Origin: Sphingobacteriia bacterium
Lineage (GTDB): Bacteria; Bacteroidota; Bacteroidia; Chitinophagales; Chitinophagaceae
NCBI GenBank assembly: GCA_015999745.1
Contig: JAECQP010000014.1
Location: forward strand, 1-64,000
DNA: 64,000 nt
Reading direction: 5' to 3'
Shown here: piece by piece, positions 17,681-27,092 of the stretch
Layout of the letters: each line of letters opens with the position of its first letter
How positions within the stretch are numbered: position 1 is the stretch's first letter
Made by a program: the position numbers and the translations under genes
Notes under the pieces: model-generated
What the model was told of the DNA's origin: nothing
Database searches by the model: none
The model's input: the letters and a program-made list of their open reading frames with translations, nothing else

Positions 17681-19048
17681 ATGGCTACTATTACCAGAGA
17701 AAACATTGGCTTATTGAACGATAAGCTTTCCGTTACCCTTACCAAAGAAGATTATTATGCAGGTTTTGAAAAGAGCCTGAAGCAATATGCAAAAACTGCC
17801 AATATCCCCGGATTCAGAAAGGGAATGGTTCCTACCGGGCTGGTAAAGAAAATGTATGGCCAGAGCGTATTTACCGATGAGGTACTGCGCACCATGGAAA
17901 CCGAACTGAACCAATACATGACCAAGGAAGCCATCGACATTTTTGCGCAGCCCCTGCCCCTCCAAAACGATGCAACCGGTCTGGATATGAACAATCCGGC
18001 TGAATATACTTTCTCTTTTGAAATTGGACTGAAGCCTGTTTTTGATCTGGATATCAGCGGCGTTAAAGTGACCCGTTATGTAATTGATGTTACCGATACC
18101 ATGGTGGAGGAGGAAATTGCCCGCCTGCAAACCAGGTTTGGTAAAATGACAGAGCCTGAATCTGTAAACGCAGAAGAGAATGTGCTGAATGTTACTTTCA
18201 CTGAAACAGATGAGAATGGGAATGCAATTGAGAACGGCGTTACCAAAGACAACTCCTTACTGGTAAAATACTTTACGGAGAAATTCAGAGAAAACCTGAT
18301 GGGTAAGAAAGTGAACGATGTGGTAAACCTGCAGATCAGCAAAGCCTTCGACGATAAAGAAGCGGAAACCATCCTGGCGGACCTGGGATTAACCAAAGAA
18401 GACGGCAACCGTTACTTCAATATCCTGATCACAAAAGTAGGACTGGTTGAAAAGGCTGAATTGAACGAAGAATTCTTCCTGGCGGCCTTTCCTGATAACG
18501 ATGCTATTAAAACTGAAGCTGATCTCAGAAACGAAATCAAAACGGAAATTGAAAAATACTACGAGCAATCTGCACGTAACCAGATCCACGATCAGATCTA
18601 CCACCAATTGGTAGACCATGTGAAGATGGATTTACCGGAGAGCTTCCTGAAGCGCTGGCTGCAAACCGGTGGCGAAAAAACTAAAACAGAAGAAGAGGCT
18701 GCCGGCGAATATCCAGGCTTTGCCAATCAGCTGAAGTGGACCCTGGTCAGCAGTAAACTAAGCGCTGATAACAAGATTGAAGTACTCCCTGAAGATATCC
18801 GCAACTTTGCAAAAATGCAATTGTTCAGCTATATGGGTGGCCAACTAGGCGCCATGGGCGATAACCAGCAATGGATTGAAGACTATGCCAACAGAATGAT
18901 GCAGGATAAGAAATTTGTAGAGGACAGCTACCACCGCATCAATGCCGAGAAATTATTCGGAGCGCTGGAAACACAGGTAACTGCCAAAGACCAGCCCATC
19001 AGTGTGGAAGATTTTACTAAAATTGTTGAAAGTCATCACCATCATTAA
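17681..19048 (+). CDS. tig: trigger factor (ribosome-associated chaperone)
   Basis: Trigger factor binds the ribosome exit tunnel and assists folding of new chains. The N-terminal domain has the ribosome-binding signature GFRKGMVP near residue 45. The middle region (about 150-260) corresponds to the FKBP-like domain, and the rest is the helical chaperone domain. At 455 residues the length is normal. The protein ends in SHHHH, a natural run of four histidines. It is followed by a strong terminator, so it is probably monocistronic. The nearby clp genes, which handle the same client pool, are separated from it by the opposite-strand patatin gene. Confidence 0.93.
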   Translation: MATITRENIGLLNDKLSVTLTKEDYYAGFEKSLKQYAKTANIPGFRKGMVPTGLVKKMYGQSVFTDEVLRTMETELNQYMTKEAIDIFAQPLPLQNDATGLDMNNPAEYTFSFEIGLKPVFDLDISGVKVTRYVIDVTDTMVEEEIARLQTRFGKMTEPESVNAEENVLNVTFTETDENGNAIENGVTKDNSLLVKYFTEKFRENLMGKKVNDVVNLQISKAFDDKEAETILADLGLTKEDGNRYFNILITKVGLVEKAELNEEFFLAAFPDNDAIKTEADLRNEIKTEIEKYYEQSARNQIHDQIYHQLVDHVKMDLPESFLKRWLQTGGEKTKTEEEAAGEYPGFANQLKWTLVSSKLSADNKIEVLPEDIRNFAKMQLFSYMGGQLGAMGDNQQWIEDYANRMMQDKKFVEDSYHRINAEKLFGALETQVTAKDQPISVEDFTKIVESHHHH

Positions 19049-19070
19049 TAGAAAGGTACAACCATACAGG

Positions 19071-19097
19071 AACCAGCTCTTCCGGGCTGGTTTTTTT
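19071..19097 (+). terminator. rho-independent terminator of tig
   Basis: AACCAGC and GCTGGTT form the stem around a short GC-containing loop, followed by seven Ts. The T run overlaps the stop codon of the convergent patatin gene (19096-19098). Confidence 0.85.
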
Positions 19098-20784
19098 ATG
19101 TCTGCTGCCCTGGTTTCGCCGCTGTGATCAGCCCGTGTTTTTGCAAAGAAACCAACATCAGTTTGCCGATTTTTTGTGTAAGGGCTTTATTAAACAATAC
19201 CTGGCAACCAATGTAAAGCAGTATTCTTCTGAAACGCTTCATTGGCACTGCATTCATGATGATCGCCTCCACCCTTTTGCGGATAGCAGCCGTATACCGT
19301 TGAAGCATGTCTTCACTAACCATTGGCCATTGCATACCCGACTGAAATACCGGCATGGGATAATAACCGGGCACACAGGGTTTGAAAATGGGTATGATCT
19401 GATAGGCTTCTTTTCGGAAGGATTTAAAACGGGCGCGATCTGCCCGGGCATACCCTTCGCCAAAAACCGGATGCGCTTCCAGGTGCTCGGCAGGAATGGT
19501 AAAATAATTCCGTAGAAACATTTCGCAGTTGTACCTGCCCAGGTAATAGTCGTGTATCCGGAACTCTTTATGCATGAACCCGCTGAATCCGTCCATTGCG
19601 CCACAAGCGATGGCTTTACTGCCGTCGATCTTGGTGCCTGCCCCCGACCCGGACTTAACAGGCCGGGTCGGGGCTATCAGGTATTGCCCGGCTTTCTCGC
19701 CAGACATGGCGTCAATCAGGGTGGATGGCTTGGCCCTCAATTGTTGTGTAATGGCTTTGAACAGGTATTGGAGTGTTGGCAGCAATTGCTGGTTGATGGT
19801 AAATGCCTGAGGCGACTCACTCGGAAAAGGATCAATCATCAGTACGGCAGTTCTGAACCGGCGGTAATCTTCCCGCTCATGCTCGGAATATTGTTCCGCT
19901 TCCTCACTCAGCAATTGTTTCACTTTTTCGAATGGCTCGTTGTTCATCAGCCCTCCGTCTACATTCTGGGTACTGTAGGTAGTCTGATCATCCTCATCCG
20001 GGCGGGTATCGGTGTAGTTGATCCAGGGGTTCTGCATTACCACGGCCTTTGTCCGGTTCATTATCCGCGATTTTAACCCGATCGGAAATGCACCCGTAGC
20101 TACAGCCGCATCCCGCGCAAGGGCAACATTAGCGCCTGTTCTAAAATGCAGGGGCATCCACCCATCCTGGTTGTATTGACTGGCATTCAGATGAAAGCAG
20201 GCAAAATCACTGTGCATGGTCATGTTGTAACGGCTTTCCAGCAGTTCGCTTCGGAATGCAATATTGTAGCGGATTCCTTCCAGGTTGGTTAAAGTAGTAA
20301 ACAGTTTCAGTGGTTCGGTAAAATAGGCGGGTGTTGGGATCCACGCGTCAGGATTCGCCTGGATGGCCCTTACTGCAATGGTATCAATAAACCCGGAGTT
20401 CAGTACGGAAGCTACCTTACCCGCCCGCCTGATATCGGACATATCCAGCATCTGATGGAACATGTCGTTGCCCAGCAGGTCCACCCAGCTGTGGTAAAAG
20501 GGATTTTCGGGATGCTCCTTCAGTAACGCTTCGGGTTCCGGAACAGGTACCGGCGCAAAACGTTGGTTGATGGCTCCAGCAGTAATGATCCCTGTCATAC
20601 CACCGGCAGAAGCCCCGCCAATCACCGAAATCCGCACCCTATGGGTAGGCACCCCTGGTTCACCCCGCCTCTTTTCCCACTCTTCCAGCGCTTCCATCAG
20701 GTAATCCATTACTCCGGCCGTATAAGCCCCCGCCGATACTGCTCCGGCCATACAAAGGCCTATATGAAAGCTTTTTTGGCTCAT
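19096..20784 (-). CDS. patatin-like phospholipase family protein
   Basis: The 562-residue protein starts with the glycine-rich oxyanion segment (GLCMAGAVSAGAYTAGVM), has the nucleophile elbow GGASAGG (G-x-S-x-G) near residue 57, and a DGG motif (NVDGGLMNNEP) that supplies the catalytic aspartate. These define the Ser-Asp dyad of patatin lipases. It is larger than minimal patatins, with a long C-terminal extension ending in a basic helical part. No signal peptide is seen. The substrate is probably an acyl lipid. Confidence 0.85.
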   Translation of the reverse strand: MSQKSFHIGLCMAGAVSAGAYTAGVMDYLMEALEEWEKRRGEPGVPTHRVRISVIGGASAGGMTGIITAGAINQRFAPVPVPEPEALLKEHPENPFYHSWVDLLGNDMFHQMLDMSDIRRAGKVASVLNSGFIDTIAVRAIQANPDAWIPTPAYFTEPLKLFTTLTNLEGIRYNIAFRSELLESRYNMTMHSDFACFHLNASQYNQDGWMPLHFRTGANVALARDAAVATGAFPIGLKSRIMNRTKAVVMQNPWINYTDTRPDEDDQTTYSTQNVDGGLMNNEPFEKVKQLLSEEAEQYSEHEREDYRRFRTAVLMIDPFPSESPQAFTINQQLLPTLQYLFKAITQQLRAKPSTLIDAMSGEKAGQYLIAPTRPVKSGSGAGTKIDGSKAIACGAMDGFSGFMHKEFRIHDYYLGRYNCEMFLRNYFTIPAEHLEAHPVFGEGYARADRARFKSFRKEAYQIIPIFKPCVPGYYPMPVFQSGMQWPMVSEDMLQRYTAAIRKRVEAIIMNAVPMKRFRRILLYIGCQVLFNKALTQKIGKLMLVSLQKHGLITAAKPGQQT

Positions 20785-20972
20785 AAAAAAGAAGTTTTAG
20801 CCTGTGGATCAGTTGAATTTTTATGTAATATACGGCTTCCGGCCAGCCCCTGTGGCGGATTGGGACCATTGGTATGCCCTTTTGTCGCAATTAGCGAACT
20901 TTGCACAGAATTTGACTGTGTTTAGGTTACCGGTATGGCAAAACACTTACCTTCAAAGCGAAAAATTACACT

Positions 20973-21668
20973 ATGAATATTGGAAAAGAATTTGAAAAAT
21001 ATGCTGTGAAACACCAGGGCATCAGCAGTGCGGTTTTACACAATTACAAAACATACGGACAGGTAACGAATCTTACCCCCTATATTATTGAGGAACGCCC
21101 TTTAAACGTGGCAAGCATGGATGTATTCAGCCGTTTGATGATGGACCGCATTATCTTTCTCGGAGAAGGCATCAACGACTATGTAGCCAATATTGTAACG
21201 GCTCAGTTGCTGTTCCTGGAAAGCACCGACCGCAGCAGGGATATTCAGATGTATATAAACAGTCCGGGGGGAAGCGTTTACGCAGGTCTCGGCATCTATG
21301 ATACCATGCAGTTCATTGGGCCGGATGTAGCTACCATCTGTACCGGTATTGCGGCCAGCATGGGGCAGATTTTACTTTGTGCCGGTGTGGAAGGAAAAAG
21401 AACAGCCCTGAAACACAGCCGGATCATGATGCACCAACCCAGCGGTGGAATTGGCGGACAGGCCACCGATATTGAAATCACTGCCAGGGAAATTAAGAAA
21501 TTAAAGCATGAACTCTATGCCATAACAGCCAATCATACCGGCAAAGACGTGGAAACCATTGCCAAAGACAGTGACCGGGATTTCTGGATGACCGCTATTG
21601 AGGCAAAGGAATACGGGCTGGTGGATGAGGTATTACTGACTAACCCAAGAAAGGAAAAGAAAGCTTAA
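20973..21668 (+). CDS. clpP: ATP-dependent Clp protease proteolytic subunit (first copy)
   Basis: ClpP forms the serine-protease chamber that works with ClpX. The 231 residues carry the catalytic triad: Ser in GIAASMGQILL, His in RIMMHQPSGG and Asp in DSDRDFWM. An N-terminal extension of about 40 residues precedes the conserved core. It is the first gene of clpP-clpP-clpX, with 25 bp to the second copy. Confidence 0.95.
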   Translation: MNIGKEFEKYAVKHQGISSAVLHNYKTYGQVTNLTPYIIEERPLNVASMDVFSRLMMDRIIFLGEGINDYVANIVTAQLLFLESTDRSRDIQMYINSPGGSVYAGLGIYDTMQFIGPDVATICTGIAASMGQILLCAGVEGKRTALKHSRIMMHQPSGGIGGQATDIEITAREIKKLKHELYAITANHTGKDVETIAKDSDRDFWMTAIEAKEYGLVDEVLLTNPRKEKKA

Positions 21669-21693
21669 ATAATAACCCGTATAAAAGAAATAT

Positions 21694-22332
21694 ATGACAG
21701 CATCTAAATACATCCTGAACCCTTATCGCTTCAATGAAGATGATGAACCGGAAGAGAAAGAAGTTAAGCCCGAACCAATGGGTAGTTTTATGACCAAGAA
21801 GATGGAGAAAATGTTCTTTGAAAAAAGAACCGTTTATTTATGGGGGGTGGTAGATGATAAATCTGCACGCGATGTAGTCAGCAAATTACTGATACTGGAT
21901 GCAGACAAGCCCGGAGAGGAGATCAAGCTGTTCATCAACAGCCCCGGTGGTGTGGTGACCAGCGGCATGGTGATCTACGACACTATGAGAATGATTCAAA
22001 GCCCGGTAAGCACCATTTGTATGGGTCTTGCGGCCAGCATGGGTTCCATCCTGCTGAGTGCCGGAACCAAGGGCAAACGTTTTGTATATCCGCATGGAGA
22101 AATCATGATTCACCAGCCTAGTTTGGGTGGTTATTTTCAGGCTACCAGTGCAGATATTGAAATTCAGGCAAACCAGATCAGAAAGACAAAGGAACTGGGC
22201 GCTAAGATTCTGGCAGACAATTGCGGAAAATCCATCGATCAGATCATGGCAGATTTTGACCGTGACTACTGGATGGATGCCCATGAAGCCGTGGCTTATG
22301 GAATTGTAGATGATATTTTAAAAGAGCTTTAA
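21694..22332 (+). CDS. clpP: ATP-dependent Clp protease proteolytic subunit (second copy)
   Basis: This second ClpP (212 residues) has Ser in [14 protein letters not shown], His in [11 protein letters not shown] and Asp in [10 protein letters not shown], so both copies look catalytically complete. The sequences differ clearly, especially at the N-terminus (acidic [12 protein letters not shown] here), suggesting an old duplication and perhaps a mixed two-ring protease. clpX follows after 4 bp. Confidence 0.95.
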   Translation: MTASKYILNPYRFNEDDEPEEKEVKPEPMGSFMTKKMEKMFFEKRTVYLWGVVDDKSARDVVSKLLILDADKPGEEIKLFINSPGGVVTSGMVIYDTMRMIQSPVSTICMGLAASMGSILLSAGTKGKRFVYPHGEIMIHQPSLGGYFQATSADIEIQANQIRKTKELGAKILADNCGKSIDQIMADFDRDYWMDAHEAVAYGIVDDILKEL

Positions 22333-22336
22333 TTGT

Positions 22337-23581
22337 ATGGCAAAAACATCAAATTTACACTGTTCGTTCTGTGGACGCAGCCGTGATGAAGTAAAGATCC
22401 TCATTGCAGGACAGGAGGGGCATATCTGCGAAAACTGTGTAGAGCATGCAGAAGAAATTATTGAACAGGAACTGAATATCAAAAAGGAGAACGGCGGCAA
22501 TGGGTCTTCCAATTACAAACTGACCGTTCGTAAACCGGCTGAAATCAAAAAATTTCTCGATGAATATGTGATTGGCCAGGACGATGCCAAAAAGGTGTTG
22601 AGTGTTGCCGTTTACAACCACTTTAAGCGGATCAACTTTAAGCAGGTATCCGAGGATGTGGAAATTGAAAAGAGCAATATCATTATGGTCGGTGAAACCG
22701 GTACGGGAAAAACCTTACTGGCTAAGACCATTGCAAGATTACTGAACGTGCCTTTTGCCATTGTAGACGCAACTGTATTTACAGAAGCCGGCTATGTGGG
22801 TGAAGATGTGGAAAGCATGCTTACCCGTTTGCTGCAGAATTGCAATTACGATGTGGCTGCTGCCGAAAGAGGTATTGTTTATGTAGACGAACTCGATAAG
22901 ATTGCACGCAAAGGAGACAATCCATCCATTACCAGAGATGTTAGCGGCGAAGGGGTGCAGCAGGGATTGCTCAAAATGCTGGAAGGTACAGAAGTACTGG
23001 TACCTCCGCAGGGTGGAAGAAAACATCCTGAGCAAAAAATGATCAAGGTAGATACCAAAAATATCCTGTTCATTTGCGGCGGCGCATTCGACGGCATTGA
23101 CAAAGTGATTGCCAGAAGGGTCAATACCAATGCCATTGGTTTCAGCGTGAACAAGGAAGAGCAGGAACACCAGCGCAAGAACCTGCTGCAGTTTATCAAT
23201 GCACAGGATTTGAAAAGTTTTGGATTGATTCCGGAACTGTTGGGAAGGTTGCCTGTTGTTACCCACCTGGATCCGTTGGATGCAGATACCCTCCGAAGTA
23301 TCCTTACCGAACCGAAGAACTCCCTGATGAAACAATATATCAGGCTCTTTGAGATGGAAGGCATTGACCTGATCATGGACAACGAAGTGCTGGACTTCAT
23401 GGTTAAAAAGGCGTTGGAATATAAGTTGGGTGCGCGTGGATTAAGAAGTATCTGCGAAAGCATCCTCACCGATGCCATGTTTGAGTTACCGGGCACCAAT
23501 TCAACCAAATTACACGTAACACTGGAATATGCCGAGAAGATGTTCAACAAGAGCAAGCTGAGCGCATTAAAAGTTGCCTGA
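22337..23581 (+). CDS. clpX: ATP-dependent Clp protease ATP-binding subunit ClpX
   Basis: ClpX is the AAA+ unfoldase that feeds ClpP. The 414-residue protein begins with the zinc-binding domain ([11 protein letters not shown] and CENCV), then Walker A GETGTGKT near residue 120, Walker [12 protein letters not shown], the pore and sensor regions, and the C-terminal small domain ([12 protein letters not shown]). The ClpP-binding IGF-type loop corresponds to NAIGFSV. It is translationally close to the second clpP. Confidence 0.97.
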   Translation: MAKTSNLHCSFCGRSRDEVKILIAGQEGHICENCVEHAEEIIEQELNIKKENGGNGSSNYKLTVRKPAEIKKFLDEYVIGQDDAKKVLSVAVYNHFKRINFKQVSEDVEIEKSNIIMVGETGTGKTLLAKTIARLLNVPFAIVDATVFTEAGYVGEDVESMLTRLLQNCNYDVAAAERGIVYVDELDKIARKGDNPSITRDVSGEGVQQGLLKMLEGTEVLVPPQGGRKHPEQKMIKVDTKNILFICGGAFDGIDKVIARRVNTNAIGFSVNKEEQEHQRKNLLQFINAQDLKSFGLIPELLGRLPVVTHLDPLDADTLRSILTEPKNSLMKQYIRLFEMEGIDLIMDNEVLDFMVKKALEYKLGARGLRSICESILTDAMFELPGTNSTKLHVTLEYAEKMFNKSKLSALKVA

Positions 23582-23612
23582 TTATTTTAACCTCCTTAAT
23601 AACAAGAATTAT

Positions 23613-23780
23613 ATGAACGAACTAGTAGAAAGACTGATGAGCGATGCCAAACTCGATGCAACTCAGGCACAGAAAGCCATTGAAACCATTGCGGCTTTTG
23701 TAAAAGAAAAATTCCCGATGCTGGGCGGCGCAGTAGACCAGATCTTTGCGGCCGGATCCACCAACAAGAACGAAGAATAA
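23613..23780 (+). CDS. small conserved helical protein downstream of clpX
   Basis: The ORF track starts at 23574, overlapping clpX, but the ATG at 23613 (MNELVERLMSDAKLD) is the natural start and gives 55 residues. The peptide is helical, with an amphipathic pattern and a KEKFPMLGGAVDQIFAAG segment. No named family is recognised. It is 31 bp after clpX, so it is probably co-transcribed and could relate to Clp function, but that is position-based inference only. Confidence 0.6.
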   Translation: MNELVERLMSDAKLDATQAQKAIETIAAFVKEKFPMLGGAVDQIFAAGSTNKNEE

Positions 23781-23788
23781 TTTAGTTG

Positions 23789-25702
23789 TTACGCGGGCAG
23801 TGTGATGGTAAACACGCTGCCTTTGCGTGGCTCACTCTCAATGATCAGCTTACCACCGTGGCGGTTCACCAGGTCGCTGCAAAGCATTAACCCGAATCCG
23901 CTTCCCTTCTCCATAGCAGTTCCCGCAGTTGTATAATATTGTTTGGCGCTGATGCGCTGGATGGTTTCCGCACTCATTCCGATTCCTGAATCCTGTATAC
24001 TGATTCTTGTTTCCTGCTCATCAGAAGAAGCATATACCCTGATCAATCCGTTTTCAGGTGTAAACTTTATCGCATTACTGATGAGGTTTCTCAAAACGAT
24101 ACGGATCATTTCCTTATCGGCCAGTACAGTTAACGAAGGGTCTACCTGGTTGAAGAAGGAAATATTTTTCCTTTCCAGCAACATCCTGTGTTCATCTTCC
24201 AATCCCTTCACAATCGGGAAAACAGGCATTTGCACCTTGTCGAGGTTTTTACCGGACATCTGCCCCTTTAACCAGAACAACAGGTTATCAAGCAGGGAAG
24301 TGGTGCCCATGTACTGGGTTTCCAGTTGAATCAGCAGCTGCTTTGCCTGTTCTTCCGGAACCATCCCCTGGTTCACGAGATTGAGGATCCCCTTGGTGTT
24401 TACCAGCGGGTTACGAAGGTCGTGAGAGATGATGGAAAGGAGTTTATCCTTGGTTTTATTATCGGCCTCCAGTAAGATATTCTGCTGCGAAATTTCCTTG
24501 TTCAGGGTACCCAGTTCGGACACCTGCGCTTCAATGACCACATTCTTGGCCCGCAGCTCACGGCTGAATTGCTTCTGTTTCTGAAAATTGATGAACACCA
24601 TAATTACCAATACGGCCAAAATGATCAGGATAAAGGTACCCACCGTAATGATCAGAAATTGTTCATTGGAAACCCGTTCTGCGCGCATAATGGCGTTCTC
24701 GGTTTCCATTCGGGAATCGTGCTGGCTCTTGATGATATCGATAAAACTGGAAGCGTATTCATTTTCTTTAACCCGCTGTTTATTGAGTACTTCCAGGGCT
24801 GAATCCTGCCACTGAATCACTTTTTCCTTGTTGTTGCTGAGCTTGTTGAGTTCAATCATCTCGCTCACAATGGAATCCAGCAGGTCAAAAGCATCAATGG
24901 ATTGGGCGATGGAAAAAGCACTAAGGCCAAGTGTTTCCGCTTCCGCCAGTCTTTTCTGCGGCAGGTAAATAGCAATGAGGCTGACCTTTTTAAGCGCTAT
25001 CCCATACTTGTCGTTCATTGCTTCGTCGATAGCCAGGGACTTCTTGAAATATTGTTCGGCCTTGCCTATGTGCGAACGTTGTATTTCTGCCAGGCCCAGG
25101 TTGTGCAGGGCTTTTTTCTCCCCATACCGGTAGCCGATCTTCCTACTCAGTTCCAGCGCTTCATTAAACAGGCGTAAAGCAGCGCTCATCTGATACAACT
25201 CCAGCCTGATCTGGCCCAGGTTGTTTTTTATATTAATGATATCCTCATTCTTGTTGTATTTTTCATACACCTGCAACGACTTGTTGAATACCGCAATGGC
25301 TGAATCATATTTTTTGTCGGAAACCAGGGATGCCGCCAGTTGCTGGTTCACTTTTGCAATGTTGAATGTGTCCTTAATAGACCGGAAAATTTCCAGCGCT
25401 TCATAAGAATCTACGATGGCGCGCTTCAAAAAACCCTGTTGCTGGTAGATGCCTGCTTCGTACATATACGAGATCGCTTCCCCTTTTTTATAGCCCAGCT
25501 GTATAGCGAGATTCTGCGCCTTATACAAATCAACTAATGCTTCGGAGATATTGGTACGTTTTTTTTCAAAAGCCGATTTGTTCAGCGAATCAACCGTTTC
25601 AGGCACGCCCTTAATCTGCTGTGCAGTAACAGCAACGGTCACACCCGGTATCAGGCAGCATTGCAGCAAAAAACGAAACAGATATTTAGATTTTATTTTC
25701 AA
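23789..25702 (-). CDS. TPR-repeat membrane histidine kinase
   Basis: A signal peptide (to about residue 27) is followed by several tetratricopeptide repeats (about 50-300), a membrane helix near 350-372, a short coiled coil, HisKA with SIISHDLRNPL, N box LRNLISNAIKFTP, and G boxes DSGIGMS and GSGFGLML. This layout, periplasmic TPR sensor plus cytoplasmic kinase without a receiver, is common in Bacteroidota. No response regulator is adjacent, so the partner is unknown. The gene ends 8 bp from the small post-clpX gene, convergently. Confidence 0.88.
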   Translation of the reverse strand: MKIKSKYLFRFLLQCCLIPGVTVAVTAQQIKGVPETVDSLNKSAFEKKRTNISEALVDLYKAQNLAIQLGYKKGEAISYMYEAGIYQQQGFLKRAIVDSYEALEIFRSIKDTFNIAKVNQQLAASLVSDKKYDSAIAVFNKSLQVYEKYNKNEDIINIKNNLGQIRLELYQMSAALRLFNEALELSRKIGYRYGEKKALHNLGLAEIQRSHIGKAEQYFKKSLAIDEAMNDKYGIALKKVSLIAIYLPQKRLAEAETLGLSAFSIAQSIDAFDLLDSIVSEMIELNKLSNNKEKVIQWQDSALEVLNKQRVKENEYASSFIDIIKSQHDSRMETENAIMRAERVSNEQFLIITVGTFILIILAVLVIMVFINFQKQKQFSRELRAKNVVIEAQVSELGTLNKEISQQNILLEADNKTKDKLLSIISHDLRNPLVNTKGILNLVNQGMVPEEQAKQLLIQLETQYMGTTSLLDNLLFWLKGQMSGKNLDKVQMPVFPIVKGLEDEHRMLLERKNISFFNQVDPSLTVLADKEMIRIVLRNLISNAIKFTPENGLIRVYASSDEQETRISIQDSGIGMSAETIQRISAKQYYTTAGTAMEKGSGFGLMLCSDLVNRHGGKLIIESEPRKGSVFTITLPA

Positions 25703-25751
25703 TTTCTACAAACAGATCGGGGTTTCAAGGTACAAAGAATTAGTAATAAAA

Positions 25752-25774
25752 AAAGGCCCTTATTCAGGGCCTTT
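25752..25774 (-). terminator. rho-independent terminator of the acyl-CoA dehydrogenase gene
   Basis: AAAGGCCCT (25752-25760) and AGGGCCTTT (25766-25774) form a perfect 9-bp stem with a 5-nt loop. On the minus strand it is followed by a T run (complement of A25744-25751). It begins about 27 bp after the dehydrogenase stop. Confidence 0.85.
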
Positions 25775-25800
25775 AGATTATGAGCAAGCAATCGAAAAAA

Positions 25801-26943
25801 CTATTTTTGAAGAACTTCTCTGGAGATAACCAACTTCTGTATTTCAGAAGTTCCTTCTCCAATAGTACATAATTTTGCGTCACGATAGTACTTTTCTACC
25901 GGAAAATCTTTTGTATATCCATAACCACCGAAGATTTGTACCGCATCAGTGGCTGTTTTCACCGCAATTTCACTGGCATAATACTTGGCCATGGCCCCTT
26001 CTTTGGTCACTTTTTCGCCCCTGTTTTTTAGATCGCAGGCCTGCCAGATCAGTAATTCCGCCGCCATGATTTCGGTAGCCATATCTGCCAGCTTAAAGCT
26101 GATCCCCTGAAAAGAAGATATGGGTTGATCAAACTGGTAGCGTTCCTGGGAATATTTTAAAGCCGCTTCATAGGCTCCTTTCGCAATTCCAAGAGACAGG
26201 GCGGCAATGGAAATTCTGCCGCCATCGAGTATTTTCATGGCCTGACGGAATCCGTCGCCTACTTCGCCTAACCGGTTAGCATCGGGTATACGGCAATTGT
26301 CAAAAATCATCTCGGCCGTTTCACTGGCACGCATGCCCAGCTTGTTCTCTTTTTTTCCGGCCATGAAGCCCGGTGTACCGCGTTCCACCACAAAAGCAGT
26401 GGAATTGCCGCTGGTTCTGGGAGCGCCTGTTCTGCAGATGACCACTGCAATATCTCCGGACTTACCATGGGTGATCCAGCTTTTAGTGCCATTCAGTACC
26501 CAATGATCTCCGTCTTTTACAGCGGTGGTTTGCATATTTCCGGCATCGCTTCCGGTATTGGGCTCTGTAAGGCCCCAGGCACCAATCCACTCGCCCCTGG
26601 CCAGTTGCGGCAACCAGGTTTTTTTCTGCTGCTCGGTACCGAAACTGAGAAGATGGTTGGTGCAGAGAGAATTATGGGCTGCGAGGCTTAAACCAATAGA
26701 TCCGCATACTTTGGCAATCTCCTGAATGATGGCATTGTATTCAAAATATCCCATTTCAGAGCCGCCATACGCATGAGGTACCAGTACCCCCATCAGGCCC
26801 AGTTTCCCCATTTCTCTGAATATATGAACCGGAAACTCCTGGGATTCATCCCATTTCATCAGTTCGGGACGGATATATTGCTCCGCAAAATGCCTGGCTG
26901 TGGCTGCTACCTGGCTGGTTAATTCAGACTGTTCAAAATGCAT
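25801..26943 (-). CDS. acyl-CoA dehydrogenase
   Basis: This flavoenzyme family oxidises acyl-CoA to enoyl-CoA in beta-oxidation or branched amino acid breakdown. The 380 residues fit the short/medium-chain form. Seen motifs: GAWGLTEPNTGSDAG (FAD/substrate region), WVLNGTKSWITHG, and near the C-terminus QIFGGYGYTKDFPVEKYYRD and TIGEGTSEIQ, whose first Glu is the usual catalytic base. The substrate chain cannot be told. The gene has a clear promoter and a 26-bp palindrome upstream, so regulation by a repressor such as a TetR-type fatty acid regulator is likely. Confidence 0.93.
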   Translation of the reverse strand: MHFEQSELTSQVAATARHFAEQYIRPELMKWDESQEFPVHIFREMGKLGLMGVLVPHAYGGSEMGYFEYNAIIQEIAKVCGSIGLSLAAHNSLCTNHLLSFGTEQQKKTWLPQLARGEWIGAWGLTEPNTGSDAGNMQTTAVKDGDHWVLNGTKSWITHGKSGDIAVVICRTGAPRTSGNSTAFVVERGTPGFMAGKKENKLGMRASETAEMIFDNCRIPDANRLGEVGDGFRQAMKILDGGRISIAALSLGIAKGAYEAALKYSQERYQFDQPISSFQGISFKLADMATEIMAAELLIWQACDLKNRGEKVTKEGAMAKYYASEIAVKTATDAVQIFGGYGYTKDFPVEKYYRDAKLCTIGEGTSEIQKLVISREVLQK

Positions 26944-27001
26944 AAGTTCTGTTTAAATAGACGGGGGCCGGTCTAATCAAGCAATCGTTAGAGGCCCCCT
27001 T

Positions 27002-27027
27002 AAAACAAACTAACATTAGTTTGTTTT
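27002..27027. promoter_or_regulatory. 26-bp perfect palindromic operator upstream of acyl-CoA dehydrogenase
   Basis: AAAACAAACTAA, CA, TTAGTTTGTTTT: two perfect 12-bp arms (27002-27013 and 27016-27027) around 2 bp. It starts right at the predicted transcription start of the promoter at 27033-27063, a position expected for a repressor site. It does not look like a terminator, as it precedes the gene and the arms are AT-rich. Confidence 0.75.
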
Positions 27028-27032
27028 CGAAG

Positions 27033-27063
27033 CAAATGTAGCCCAAATAATTTCATAACCAAA
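27033..27063 (-). promoter_or_regulatory. Bacteroidota-type promoter of the acyl-CoA dehydrogenase gene
   Basis: On the minus strand TTTG (27063-27060), exactly 19 bases, then TACATTTG (27040-27033) match the consensus TTTG-N19-TAnnTTTG fully. The start codon is about 90 bp downstream and the palindromic operator lies between. Confidence 0.7.
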
Positions 27064-27092
27064 TCTTTTCGGTCAATGAATAGCTCGGGGAA

